This document shows positions 1-7,850 of a stretch of 64,000 nt of DNA, in pieces. This DNA is from JAKOQB01 sp036824465 (lineage in GTDB: Bacteria > Pseudomonadota > Gammaproteobacteria > Burkholderiales > Burkholderiaceae_F). The DNA lies in assembly GCA_036824465.1 (NCBI GenBank), contig DAITAC010000007.1, forward strand, positions 15,430-79,429, read 5' to 3'. The translations under genes were made by a program, and so were the position numbers. Numbering within the stretch: position 1 is the stretch's first letter; each line of letters starts with the position of its first letter. The notes below the pieces were generated by a model. It was not told where the DNA came from, made no database searches, and was given only the letters and a program-made list of their open reading frames with translations.

Positions 1-250
1 GATCGACTTCGCCACGCGCAAGGTCGAGACAACCTGGCCGATCCCGGGGGGCGGGAGCCCCGATATGGGCAACGTCAGCGCCGACGGCGGGACGCTGTGG
101 CTGTCAGGTCGCTACGACGACCTGATCTACGTGATCGACACCACGACCGGCGCGACCTCGACCGTCAAATCGCCCAGGGAACCGCACGGCCTCACGGTGT
201 GGCCGCAGCCGGGCCGCTACTCCCTCGGCCACACCGGCAATCTGCGCTAG
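1..250 (+). CDS. C-terminal end of a YncE/NHL-type beta-propeller protein (5' truncated)
   Basis: The open frame enters from the window edge (first full codon at base 2) and stops at 248-250. The visible 82 residues contain two propeller-blade-like strands (N-V-S-A-D-G-G-T-L-W-L-S-G-R-Y and L-I-Y-V-I-D-T-T-T-G), the D-G..LW.S pattern of YncE/cytochrome-D1-like repeat proteins. It ends with an H-G-L-T-V-W-P-Q-P-G-R-Y-S-L-G-H-T-G-N-L-R tail, also common at the end of such proteins. The substrate or partner cannot be told from this fragment. The stop codon lies inside the left arm of the palindromic element that follows, so the last residue or two may have been set by its insertion. Confidence 0.7.
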   Translation, partial: IDFATRKVETTWPIPGGGSPDMGNVSADGGTLWLSGRYDDLIYVIDTTTGATSTVKSPREPHGLTVWPQPGRYSLGHTGNLR

Positions 251-414
251 GAGTCTGCGCGGCAGAACGGATCGAAGCGAAACGGGTGGGGCGAGAGGCC
301 AATTTGTCGCGGATTTGAGGCCGCGTACCCGAGGTACGCAACGAAAAGCCGAGGCAAAGTGGGACTCGCCGCCGCCCGTTGCAGCCGATTTGTTTCTGCC
401 GCGCAGACTCCTAG
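247..414. repeat. 168-bp imperfect palindromic element, MITE-like
   Basis: The outer 21 bp (247-267 and 394-414) are a perfect inverted repeat beginning and ending in CTAG. The interior arms stay alignable at roughly 70 percent by eye, and the centre is a 7-bp perfect inverted repeat (323-329 and 333-339) around C-G-A. The whole element could fold into one long hairpin. It lies between two convergent genes and supplies the stop codon of the left one. No coding capacity is visible. It could be a non-autonomous transposable element, a REP/BIME-like repeat or a bidirectional terminator. No second copy was seen in this window. Confidence 0.75.
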
Positions 415-420
415 GCCTCG

Positions 421-1464
421 CTACGGTGTGATGAAGGTGACTGTGTAGCTGGCAGTGGGCCCCGCCGCACAATTCGCAATTCCCGCGATGTCGATGGTGA
501 CCGCCGTGTCGGCATTGCCGCGGTCCCAACCGCTCGAAGGTGATGCGCTCGTGTCGATCGACCAGACGAGTGTGTTATCGCCGTAACCGTTATCGGTGCG
601 GCTCTCAACACGTGTGGCGATCGCCTGGCCGATGTCACCGCGCATCACGACTGACGCGCCAGAGAAGCTCGCGCCCCGGCAGGAATACGAGAACCGATCA
701 CCCGGCCCTTGCAACGAGCGCGGTAGGAATCCTTGCGGCGGCCACGGCACGCCGATCTTTGCCGCGGCGGGGCCGGTCGTGCCGGGTCCCAGAATCCAGA
801 GCGCATTCGCCTGCGGCACATCGCCACTGCCGATGACTGCAAGCTGCGAATAGAGAATCCAGCGTCGATGACCGACGACGAAATTGTTCGCACCCCGGTC
901 AGTGATGTAACCATCCAGGATCGAAACACCGCGATTCGGAAAACTCGAATACGCGAGATTCGATTTACCAGCCGCTTCGGCCCCGTCCGCGCCGTAGCAC
1001 GGCCAGCTGGTCGAAGGAACATGACTCAGGCTGTCGGCCGCGTCCATCATCAGCGCAGTCTGCTGCGCCTTCGCGGATAGGGCGAGATCGAGCACCACGT
1101 TGCCCGGCAGCCCTGCCATCGCGCGGTAATAGTTCAGACGCTTCAGGACCGCGCGCTTGAACGCCTCTGGCGTGTCGCCCGCGCGGCAGTTTGCGATGTC
1201 GCCGGTCCATGAGAACGGCGTGTTGTCGAAATAGGTGTCGTTCCAGCGCGCAACGACTTCGCTGCGACTGCCCGTATCAATGGGCGTGACTGACGCGGCG
1301 AGCTGACCGGCGAGAGGTGGCGGTGGCGGTGGCGGTGGCGAAGGAGAAGGCGCCGGCGCGGGGGCGGAAGTCGGCGCTGGCGGTTGCGGCGAGCTGACAC
1401 TGTCGGAGCCGCCACAGGCAGATAGCACAACGACAGACACGGACGCGAGCAGCAGACGGCGCAC
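421..1464 (-). CDS. CAP/SCP-domain lipoprotein with proline-rich linker
   Basis: A 347-residue protein from a GTG start at 1464, chosen because GGGAGA lies 8 bases upstream and because the product then opens with a lipoprotein signal ending L-S-A-C (lipidated Cys at residue 17). The open frame extends upstream to 1557, but that part lacks signal-peptide character. After the Cys comes a Ser/Pro/Ala linker with a run of eight prolines, then a CAP-like domain: R-L-N-Y-Y-R-A-M-A-G-L-P, a mid-domain A-D-S-L-S-H-V-P, and V-G-H-R-R-W-I-L-Y. CAP proteins are secreted or surface-anchored with varied roles; the function here is unknown. It is a single gene, convergent with the propeller gene across the palindromic element. 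Confidence 0.75.
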   Translation of the reverse strand: MRRLLLASVSVVVLSACGGSDSVSSPQPPAPTSAPAPAPSPSPPPPPPPPLAGQLAASVTPIDTGSRSEVVARWNDTYFDNTPFSWTGDIANCRAGDTPEAFKRAVLKRLNYYRAMAGLPGNVVLDLALSAKAQQTALMMDAADSLSHVPSTSWPCYGADGAEAAGKSNLAYSSFPNRGVSILDGYITDRGANNFVVGHRRWILYSQLAVIGSGDVPQANALWILGPGTTGPAAAKIGVPWPPQGFLPRSLQGPGDRFSYSCRGASFSGASVVMRGDIGQAIATRVESRTDNGYGDNTLVWSIDTSASPSSGWDRGNADTAVTIDIAGIANCAAGPTASYTVTFITP

Positions 1465-1656
1465 CAGGATCTCCCAGGGTCCGGCGCCACGAGCATGGCC
1501 TGCGAGAACGGCCACCAGGCCGTCGCGACGCTTGGAACCGGCACGACAGTATTTCAAGCCAACGCGGCCGCCGGCAGTCAGGCAGAAGGACTACCGCGCC
1601 ACGACGGCGCGGCGACAAATTCCCCGCTCACGACGGACAGGCGTGGATCAGGCGCC

Positions 1657-3027
1657 CTACGCCGGCTCCGGCACGCTCGGCAGGCCTGCGAGTGCCATCG
1701 CCAGTTCGCGCTCATCGTAGTTCTGGTCGCTGAGCTTGCCCGCGAAATAATCCAGGTACGCCTGCATGTCGAAGTGGCCGTGGCCGCACAGGTTGAACAG
1801 GATCGCGCGGCTCTTGCCCTCCTCGCGACAGCGCACCGCCTCATCGATCGCGCCCTTGACCGCGTGGTTCGCCTCCGGCGCGGGCACGATGCCTTCGTGC
1901 CGCGCAAAGAACACACCGGCTTCGAAACAGGTCGTCTGCTGATAGGCACGCGCCTCGATCAATCCCAGCTGCTTGATATGCGAGACGAGCGGGGACATGC
2001 CGTGATAGCGCAAACCGCCAGCATGAAAACCGGGCGGCATGAACGTGGAACCGAGCGTGTGCATCTTCGTGAGCGGCGTCATGTGCCCCGTGTCGCCGAA
2101 GTCGTAAGCGTAACGACCGCGTGTGAGGCTCGGACATGCCGCAGGCTCGATTGCGACGATGCGCACCTTCTTGCCGCCGCGTAATTGATTGCCCAGGAAC
2201 GGGAACACGATGCCGGCGAAGTTCGACCCGCCACCGGTGCAGCCGACGATCACGTCCGGGTAATCGTTGGCAAGCTCAAGTTGCGCGATCGCCTCCTGCC
2301 CGATCACGGTCTGATGCAGCAGCACATGGTTGAGCACCGAGCCCAGCGCGTACTTGGTGTCGTCGTGGCTGGCAGCGACTTCGACCGCCTCCGAAATCGC
2401 GATGCCCAGGCTGCCATTGCTCTCCGGCGACTTGGCCAGCACGCTGCGGCCGTAGTTCGTCTCCATCGACGGACTGGCGATGCAGCGCGCGCCGTAGGTT
2501 TCCATCAGCGCGCGGCGATAGGGCTTCTGGTTATACGACACGCGCACCATGAAGACCTGCACCTCGATCCCGAACAGCGCGCCCGCGAATGCGAGCGACG
2601 AGCCCCACTGGCCGGCGCCGGTTTCCGTGGTGATCTTCCTGATTCCCGCCTCGCGGTTGTAGAACGCCTGTGCGACCGCGGTGTTGGGCTTGTGGCTGCC
2701 GGCGGGGCTCACGCCCTCGTATTTGTAGTAGATGCGCGCCGGCGTCTGCAGCGCCTTCTCCAGCCGTCGCGCGCGATACAAGGGCGTGACGCGCCACTGG
2801 CGATACACGTCCCGCACCGGCTCGGGAATCTCGACCTCGCGCTCGGTCGAGACCTCCTGCATGATCAGCGACATCGGGAACAACGGCGCCAGATCGTCGG
2901 GACCGACCGGCTTCAGTGTGCCCGGATGCAGCACCGGCGGCGGCGGTGCCGGCAGGTCCGCCATCAGGTTGTACCAGTGCTTTGGAATGCGCGACTCGTC
3001 CAGTGTGTACTTGACGCTTTCGGTCAT
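1657..3027 (-). CDS. trpB2: TrpB2-type tryptophan synthase beta-like PLP enzyme
   Basis: 456 residues, longer than the roughly 400 of canonical TrpB. It has the N-terminal extension (R-I-P-K-H-W-Y-N) and the R-P-T/V-T-P-L-Y-R region typical of the TrpB2 group. The PLP lysine is K113 in G-S-H-K-P-N-T-A, and the phosphate-binding loop is C-T-G-G-G-S-N at about 263-269. TrpB2 condenses indole (or phosphoserine-derived aminoacrylate with indole) to tryptophan, often without TrpA. No trpA or other trp gene is nearby, so a salvage role is inferred. The start at 3027 is set by GGAGGAG just upstream; the frame continues to 3084 without another good start. It is divergent from the RraA-family gene. 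Confidence 0.9.
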   Translation of the reverse strand: MTESVKYTLDESRIPKHWYNLMADLPAPPPPVLHPGTLKPVGPDDLAPLFPMSLIMQEVSTEREVEIPEPVRDVYRQWRVTPLYRARRLEKALQTPARIYYKYEGVSPAGSHKPNTAVAQAFYNREAGIRKITTETGAGQWGSSLAFAGALFGIEVQVFMVRVSYNQKPYRRALMETYGARCIASPSMETNYGRSVLAKSPESNGSLGIAISEAVEVAASHDDTKYALGSVLNHVLLHQTVIGQEAIAQLELANDYPDVIVGCTGGGSNFAGIVFPFLGNQLRGGKKVRIVAIEPAACPSLTRGRYAYDFGDTGHMTPLTKMHTLGSTFMPPGFHAGGLRYHGMSPLVSHIKQLGLIEARAYQQTTCFEAGVFFARHEGIVPAPEANHAVKGAIDEAVRCREEGKSRAILFNLCGHGHFDMQAYLDYFAGKLSDQNYDERELAMALAGLPSVPEPA

Positions 3028-3189
3028 GTTCTCCTCCATCATTGGCGCCGTCTGTCTCGAACGCAGCCGACTATAGCGGCTCACGCAGACGCTTTTGCTT
3101 GATCGATCATAAGTAAACGTGGCACGCTCGACGTCCGCGGCGACGCGTCAGCGCGCCGAGCATCTGCATCGAAACAATCGAGATCAACT

Positions 3190-3900
3190 ATGACACTTGA
3201 ACGGCAGATCGTCGACACGTTATCGCGCGTATCGACTGCGACACTGACCACCGTCCTGCTCAAGAAAGGTCTGCGCAACGTCTGGATGCGCGGCACGAAG
3301 CCCTTGCGGCCGGGTCAACCGCGCCTGGTCGGGCGCGCTTTCACGCTGCGCTTCATTCCCGCGCGCGAGGACCTGGCCACACCGGAATCATGGTCGAAGC
3401 CAATCTCGACACGCGCTGCGATCGAGGCCATGCCGCCGGGCTGCGTCGTGGTGGCGGACGCGATGGGGGTGACCGACGCGGGCATCTTCGGCGACATTCT
3501 GTGCGCACGCATGCATAAGCGCGGGGTTGCGGCGCTTGTCACCGACGGTGCCTTGCGCGACGTTGCCGGTGTGCTGGCGACCGGGCTGCCGGTGTGGTGC
3601 CAGGGAGTGGCCGCGCCGCCGTCAGTGGCGGGGCTCACGTTCATCAACTGGCAGGAGCCCATCGGCTGCGGCGGCGTTGCAGTACTTCCGGACGATGTCA
3701 TCGTCGTCGACGACGATGGCGCCGTCCTGATCCCGGCCGCGCTTCTCAACGACGTGCTGCAGGCCGCGCCGGAGCAGGAGCGGCTGGAGAACTGGATCAT
3801 GCAGGAAGTGGATCAGGGCTCAGCGCTGCCGGGCCTGTACCCGCCCAACGAAGAAAACAGGGCGCGTTACGAGGCATCCAGGAAGGCCGGCAAGCGCTAA
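3190..3900 (+). CDS. RraA-family protein (HMG aldolase / RNase E regulator fold)
   Basis: 236 residues covering the full RraA-like alpha/beta fold. The core A-A-L-V-T-D-G-A-L-R-D (residues 114-124) contains the conserved R123-D124 pair used for substrate and metal binding in 4-hydroxy-4-methyl-2-oxoglutarate aldolases. The acidic residue normally three positions after that Asp is Gly here, so aldolase activity is not assured. The protein has a C-terminal extension rich in Glu and Arg. Family members are pyruvate-releasing aldolases or, in E. coli, inhibitors of RNase E; which applies is open. It stands alone, divergent from trpB2, and is followed after 54 bases by a LysR-type gene. Confidence 0.8.
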   Translation: MTLERQIVDTLSRVSTATLTTVLLKKGLRNVWMRGTKPLRPGQPRLVGRAFTLRFIPAREDLATPESWSKPISTRAAIEAMPPGCVVVADAMGVTDAGIFGDILCARMHKRGVAALVTDGALRDVAGVLATGLPVWCQGVAAPPSVAGLTFINWQEPIGCGGVAVLPDDVIVVDDDGAVLIPAALLNDVLQAAPEQERLENWIMQEVDQGSALPGLYPPNEENRARYEASRKAGKR

Positions 3901-3954
3901 GGCATACCTGCGCAAGACGCCCGACCGCCGCGGGACTCATCAGACCGCCGTCCC

Positions 3955-4844
3955 ATGGCCATGCACTTCGACCTGATCGATCTGCGCCTGATGGTGCGGA
4001 TCGCCGAATGCAACAGCCTGACCAAGGGCGCCGAGGCATCACACCTGTCGGTGCCGGCGGCAAGCACGCGAATCAAGAATCTTGAGGAAAGCATCCGGAC
4101 CAAGCTGCTGTATCGGACGAGCCAGGGCGTCACGCTGACGCCGCCCGGCCAGGCGTTCGTGTTCCATGCGCGGCAGGTGCTCGCGCAGATCGAGCACCTG
4201 CGCGGCGACCTGCAGGAATACGCCAAGGGCATCAGGGGTCACCTGCGTGTGTTCGCGAACACGACTGCACTCGGCGAGTTCCTGCCGCCGGTACTGCACA
4301 CCTACCTGCTGGCCATCCCGACGAGAACATCGATTTGCGCGAGCGTCTCAGTCACGACATCGTGCGCGCCGTGACCGAGGGTCAGACCGATATCGGCATC
4401 GCCGCCGGCAGCGTCCGCACGGAGAACCTCGAGGTGATTGCCTATCGGCACGACCGGCTCGTGCTGGTTGTTCCGCGCGGTCACGCGCTCGCCGAGGCAA
4501 AAGCGATTGACTTCGCCGATACCCTTGAACTTGACGATGTGGGCCTGCACGAGGCGAGCGCCATTCACGCCTTCCTGCAGCAGATCTGTGACGGCCTGCA
4601 TCGGCATATCAAGCTGCGCATCCATGTGGGCAATTTCGAGGCTGCGGTCGGCGTGGGCGTGCTGCCGGAGTCGGCCGCGCGGCGCCACGCGCAGACCATG
4701 GACATTGGCATCGTGCCGCTCACCGATGAGTGGGCGCTGCGCGCGCTGCAGATCTGCGTGCGCAGCCTCAAGGCGCTGCCGCCCTTCGCGCGCGATCTTG
4801 TGGACCTGCTGGTCGAAGACGCGCGCCGCGCGGAAAGAAGCTGA
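3955..4844 (+). pseudogene. LysR-family regulator interrupted by a frameshift
   Basis: The first frame (3955-4374) encodes the winged-helix domain (D-L-I-D-L-R-L-M-V-R-I-A-E onward) and the start of the effector domain, then runs out of frame after Y-L-L-A. The effector domain resumes in the +2 frame as H-P-D-E-N-I-D-L-R-E-R-L and continues to 4844. The frames join at 4312-4316, and one extra C there would restore a full reading frame. A second oddity is that the segment between G-N-F-E-A-A and V-G-V-G-V-L-P-E is about seven residues shorter than usual in LysR effector domains. It converges on the CoA/dicarboxylate operon and is the obvious candidate for its regulator. A base-calling error in the assembly would look the same. 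Confidence 0.8.
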
Positions 4845-4848
4845 GTGC

Positions 4849-4874
4849 GGCAACCCGCGCGACGCCGGGTTGCC
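4849..4874. terminator. Hairpin between convergent genes
   Basis: A perfect 9-bp stem (4849-4857 with 4866-4874) and an 8-base loop in the 46-base gap between the LysR gene and the convergent TctC receptor gene. There is no clear U-tract on either strand, so it is terminator-like rather than a textbook intrinsic terminator. Confidence 0.5.
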
Positions 4875-4890
4875 CCGTATAGGAAACAGC

Positions 4891-5877
4891 TCAGTCAGCG
4901 TACACGCCGGCGGCACGAATCACCGGGCCCCATTTGTCGATCTCGGACTGCAGCCAGGAGCGCAACGCCTCGGGCGTCTGCTTCGATTCGGGCACGACAT
5001 CGGCCGCCAGCTCCCCCATCCGGACAATGACCGCCGGGTCCTTCAGCGCCGCGCGCAGCGCGGTGTTGACCTTATCGATCGCGGCACGCGGCGTGCCCTT
5101 GGGTGCATAGATGCCGTGCCAGACCTTGACTTCAAATCCCTTCATACCGGCCTCGGCGAGACTCGGCGAATCGGGCAGCACCTTGATGCGCTCCTGCGTC
5201 GTCACGCCGTACAACTTCACCGTCCCGGCCTTGATGTGTGACATTGTCTGCGTGGTCTGGTCGCAAAGCAGATCGACCTGGCCGCCCAGCAGCGCGTTCA
5301 GTGCCGGTGCTGTGCCCTGGTACGGCACGGTGGTCAACTCAACGCCCAGTGCCTTCTGGAACAGCATGCCGCACAGATGCGAAACAGCGCCGAGCCCGGC
5401 GTTTGCCAGGTTGATCGACTTGGCGTTCGCCTTCACGTAGGTGATCAGCTCCAGCATGGACTTCGGCGGCAGGTCCTTGCGGCCAAGCAGCGTCATCGGA
5501 ACGTCGACAACCTGGCCGATGTACTCGAAATCGGTCATGGGGTTGTATGGCAACTTGCGATACAGCGCCGTCGCGGTGGCCATGCCGTTGTGGTGGATCA
5601 GCAGTGTGTAGCCTTCGGGTGCCGCCTTGGCAACGTAGTTGACCGCAATCGTGCCGCCGGCGCCGAGCTTGTTCTCGATGACTACGGTCTGGCCGAGTGA
5701 TTTGCTCATTGCCACGCCAAGCGTTCGCGCAACGATGTCGGTCGGCCCGCCTGCGGCAAACGGCACAACGAGCGTGATCGGTTTGGCCGGATAGGTCTGC
5801 GGCCAGACCGGGCCGGATATGACCGCGCACCAGATGGCCATCGCGGTGAGCAGAAGATTCCTGCGCGTGCTTTTCAT
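4891..5877 (-). CDS. Bug/TctC-family extracytoplasmic solute receptor
   Basis: 328 residues with an N-terminal signal peptide (positive start, then L-L-L-T-A-M-A-I-W hydrophobic core, cleavage likely near W-P-Q). The mature start Y-P-A-K-P-I-T-L-V-V-P-F-A-A-G-G is the hallmark of Bug receptors of tripartite tricarboxylate transporters, which bind carboxylates in the periplasm. The start at 5877 is supported by AGGAGA 9 bases upstream. No TctA or TctB membrane subunit is in the window, as is usual for the many orphan Bug genes of Burkholderiales. It is the last gene of the minus-strand CoA/dicarboxylate operon, 88 bases after the VOC gene. Confidence 0.92.
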   Translation of the reverse strand: MKSTRRNLLLTAMAIWCAVISGPVWPQTYPAKPITLVVPFAAGGPTDIVARTLGVAMSKSLGQTVVIENKLGAGGTIAVNYVAKAAPEGYTLLIHHNGMATATALYRKLPYNPMTDFEYIGQVVDVPMTLLGRKDLPPKSMLELITYVKANAKSINLANAGLGAVSHLCGMLFQKALGVELTTVPYQGTAPALNALLGGQVDLLCDQTTQTMSHIKAGTVKLYGVTTQERIKVLPDSPSLAEAGMKGFEVKVWHGIYAPKGTPRAAIDKVNTALRAALKDPAVIVRMGELAADVVPESKQTPEALRSWLQSEIDKWGPVIRAAGVYAD

Positions 5878-5965
5878 GATGAGTCGGTCTCCTGGGTGTG
5901 ATGAAGCAGCGATCAAGATATGTAACTGGCGCCCGTTTGATGGCGGATCATCTTATATCCTTGGA

Positions 5966-6343
5966 TCAGATCAGTTCGGATACCTCGATGAGGTTCAGGT
6001 CCGGATCGCGCACATAAATGGAGCGCAGCTTGCGCGTCGCGCCGGTGCGTTCGACCGGCCCTTCGATGATCGGCCAGTTGCAGGCGGTGAGGTGCGCAAT
6101 CACGTCGTCGAGCGGCCGGTCGGCGATGAAACACACGTCGAGCGCACCGGGCACGGGAAGATGCGCCTTCGGCTCGAGCTCGCGGCCGCGCTCGTGAATA
6201 TTGATCTTCTGTGAACCGAACCGCAGCGCGAGGCGGCCTTGCCCGAAGGATTCCAGCGTCATGCCGAGCACGCGTGTGTAGAAGTCGACACAGGCGTCGC
6301 GGCTGTACGTGGTCAGTACCAGGTGGTCCAGATGATCGATCAC
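5966..6343 (-). CDS. VOC-family (glyoxalase/dioxygenase-fold) protein
   Basis: 125 residues in the two-module beta-alpha-beta-beta-beta fold. H6 in I-D-H-L-D-H-L-V-L (residues 2-10) and E121 in L-N-L-I-E-V-S near the end occupy the usual metal-ligand positions of glyoxalase I-like proteins. The start overlaps the stop of the upstream methyltransferase gene by 4 bases (ATGA), implying translational coupling. A small VOC protein of unknown role is also part of the Pseudomonas itaconate locus. The actual reaction cannot be read from the sequence. Confidence 0.85.
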   Translation of the reverse strand: MIDHLDHLVLTTYSRDACVDFYTRVLGMTLESFGQGRLALRFGSQKINIHERGRELEPKAHLPVPGALDVCFIADRPLDDVIAHLTACNWPIIEGPVERTGATRKLRSIYVRDPDLNLIEVSELI

Positions 6344-6999
6344 GATGCGTCCTTTCGCGCGACGACCTGCACGACATACCCTTCGCCTCTGTGCAGACGC
6401 CCTTCTTTCACCTCACGCGTGCCGGCGAACTGGTGTTCGATGCGAAAGCTTCGCAGCTCATCCACAACGTCTTCGAGGTTGGGCAGCAATTCGATTTCCT
6501 TCGGCCCGCCGGTGTTGAAGCGTAGCTGCTCGCACCCGTAAGCCTCGTAGATGAACACGCCCCCCGGCTTCATTGCCGCGAGGCAACGAGCGTGCAGTGC
6601 GCGCCGCGCCCTCGCGGGCAGGTGCAGGAAGATCGAGATGATTGCGTCCCAGCGCGCGCTGCCCAAATCGAAGCGCGTCACATCGGCCACCGCCGTTTCA
6701 ATTGTCACCTGCACCTTCTGCGCAAGCTCGCGCGCCTTGCACAATCCGCGCTCGGACACGTCCACCGCCATCACCTGCATGCCCCTCTGCGCCAGCCACA
6801 CGCTATTGCGACCTTCGCCATCTGCAACGCATAGCACTCGACCGCGGGCAGGGATACGTGCAGACATCTGCACCAGGAACTCATTCGGCGCCGTGCCATA
6901 GGCGAACTCGTCGGCCGCATAGCGCTCATCCCAAAACGCCTGCAGCCTCTGCAACGGGCTCAACTTCGACGTGTTCGCGGGCCCCTGCGCCGAAGTCAC
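6340..6999 (-). CDS. SAM-dependent class I methyltransferase
   Basis: 219 residues. The SAM-binding motif I reads V-L-C-V-A-D-G-E-G-R-N-S and is followed by the acidic strand end V-M-A-V-D-V-S, as in TehB/thiopurine-type small-molecule methyltransferases. The N-terminal F-W-D-E-R-Y-A-A-D-E-F-A-Y-G segment also fits that group. It overlaps the genes on both sides by 4 bases, so it is co-translated within the operon. It has no obvious counterpart in the itaconate locus of Pseudomonas. The substrate is unknown. Confidence 0.85.
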   Translation of the reverse strand: MTSAQGPANTSKLSPLQRLQAFWDERYAADEFAYGTAPNEFLVQMSARIPARGRVLCVADGEGRNSVWLAQRGMQVMAVDVSERGLCKARELAQKVQVTIETAVADVTRFDLGSARWDAIISIFLHLPARARRALHARCLAAMKPGGVFIYEAYGCEQLRFNTGGPKEIELLPNLEDVVDELRSFRIEHQFAGTREVKEGRLHRGEGYVVQVVARKDAS

Positions 7000-7823
7000 G
7001 AGGTCTTGCCTCTGCGCCGCTCGCGCTCAGCCTCCTCGTGGACGATGGCCTCCGCGCGCAGGATCACCGGGCGGTCCACCATCTTGCCGTCGAGCGCCAC
7101 GGCCGCACCGCGCGCCTCGGCCGCGGCGCGCAGCACGCGCTGCGCCCAGGACACGTCCTCCGCCGTCGGGCTGAAGGCACGATTGACGACTTCAACCTGG
7201 CGCGGGTGAATGCACAACTTGGCACCGAAGCCGAGGCGGCGCGCGCGCAGCGACTCATCCCGCAGCCGCTGCGGATCGTCGATCGCGGTGCACACGCCAT
7301 CGACGGGCGCATCGATTCCCGCCAGCCGTGATACGAGCACCAGCTGCGAGCGGAAGAACAGCAGCTCCTGATCGTCGCCGCGAATGCCGAGGTCGTGCTG
7401 GAAATCAATCGACCCGAACACGAGCCGTGCAACGCCGGGCGCTTGTGCGACAGCACGTGCGCGATCGAATCCCGCCGCCGTTTCGATCAACGGCAGCAAC
7501 TCGCGGCCCGGCGCGGCCGCAGTCACGCGCGCCAGGTCTTCGACGCGCCCGGCCTTCGGCAGCATCACTGCGCCAACCGCAGGCAATGCACAAAGCGGCA
7601 GGTCGTCTTCAAACCAGAAGGTGTCGGCGCCGTTGATGCGCAGCACGACCTGCGCCTGCGCCACTGCGAGCCAGGACGCGAGTGCCGCTCGCGCAACGAC
7701 CTTGGCGTCGGGTGCGACCGCGTCTTCGAGGTCGATGATCACCGCATCCGCGCCACTGGCCAGCGCCTTGGCAAAGCGCTCAGGCCGGCTGCCCGGCACA
7801 AACAGATAAGAAAGACACCGCAT
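6996..7823 (-). CDS. CitE-like HpcH/HpaI-family CoA-ester lyase (candidate citramalyl-CoA lyase)
   Basis: 275 residues of the CitE TIM-barrel family: R-C-L-S-Y-L-F-V-P-G-S-R-P-E-R at the start, I-I-D-L-E-D-A-V (Asp/Glu magnesium and CoA region) near residue 30, and G-S-I-D-F-Q-H-D-L-G further on. Relatives cleave malyl-, citramalyl- or citryl-CoA into acetyl-CoA and a 2-oxo acid. In this operon, next to a CoA transferase and a MaoC-type hydratase, the best fit is (S)-citramalyl-CoA lyase giving acetyl-CoA and pyruvate. That assignment is inference from context. It overlaps the methyltransferase gene by 4 bases and follows the DctP gene after 27 bases. Confidence 0.85.
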   Translation of the reverse strand: MRCLSYLFVPGSRPERFAKALASGADAVIIDLEDAVAPDAKVVARAALASWLAVAQAQVVLRINGADTFWFEDDLPLCALPAVGAVMLPKAGRVEDLARVTAAAPGRELLPLIETAAGFDRARAVAQAPGVARLVFGSIDFQHDLGIRGDDQELLFFRSQLVLVSRLAGIDAPVDGVCTAIDDPQRLRDESLRARRLGFGAKLCIHPRQVEVVNRAFSPTAEDVSWAQRVLRAAAEARGAAVALDGKMVDRPVILRAEAIVHEEAERERRRGKTS

Positions 7824-7850
7824 GTTCCGTGGGCCGGCGTTCGCGCAGGC

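Noticed and set aside
3099..3110. FNR-like dyad T-T-G-A-T-C-G-A-T-C-A between trpB2 and the RraA gene
   Set aside because: Only two bases separate the half-sites instead of four, and the neighbouring genes have no link to oxygen control.
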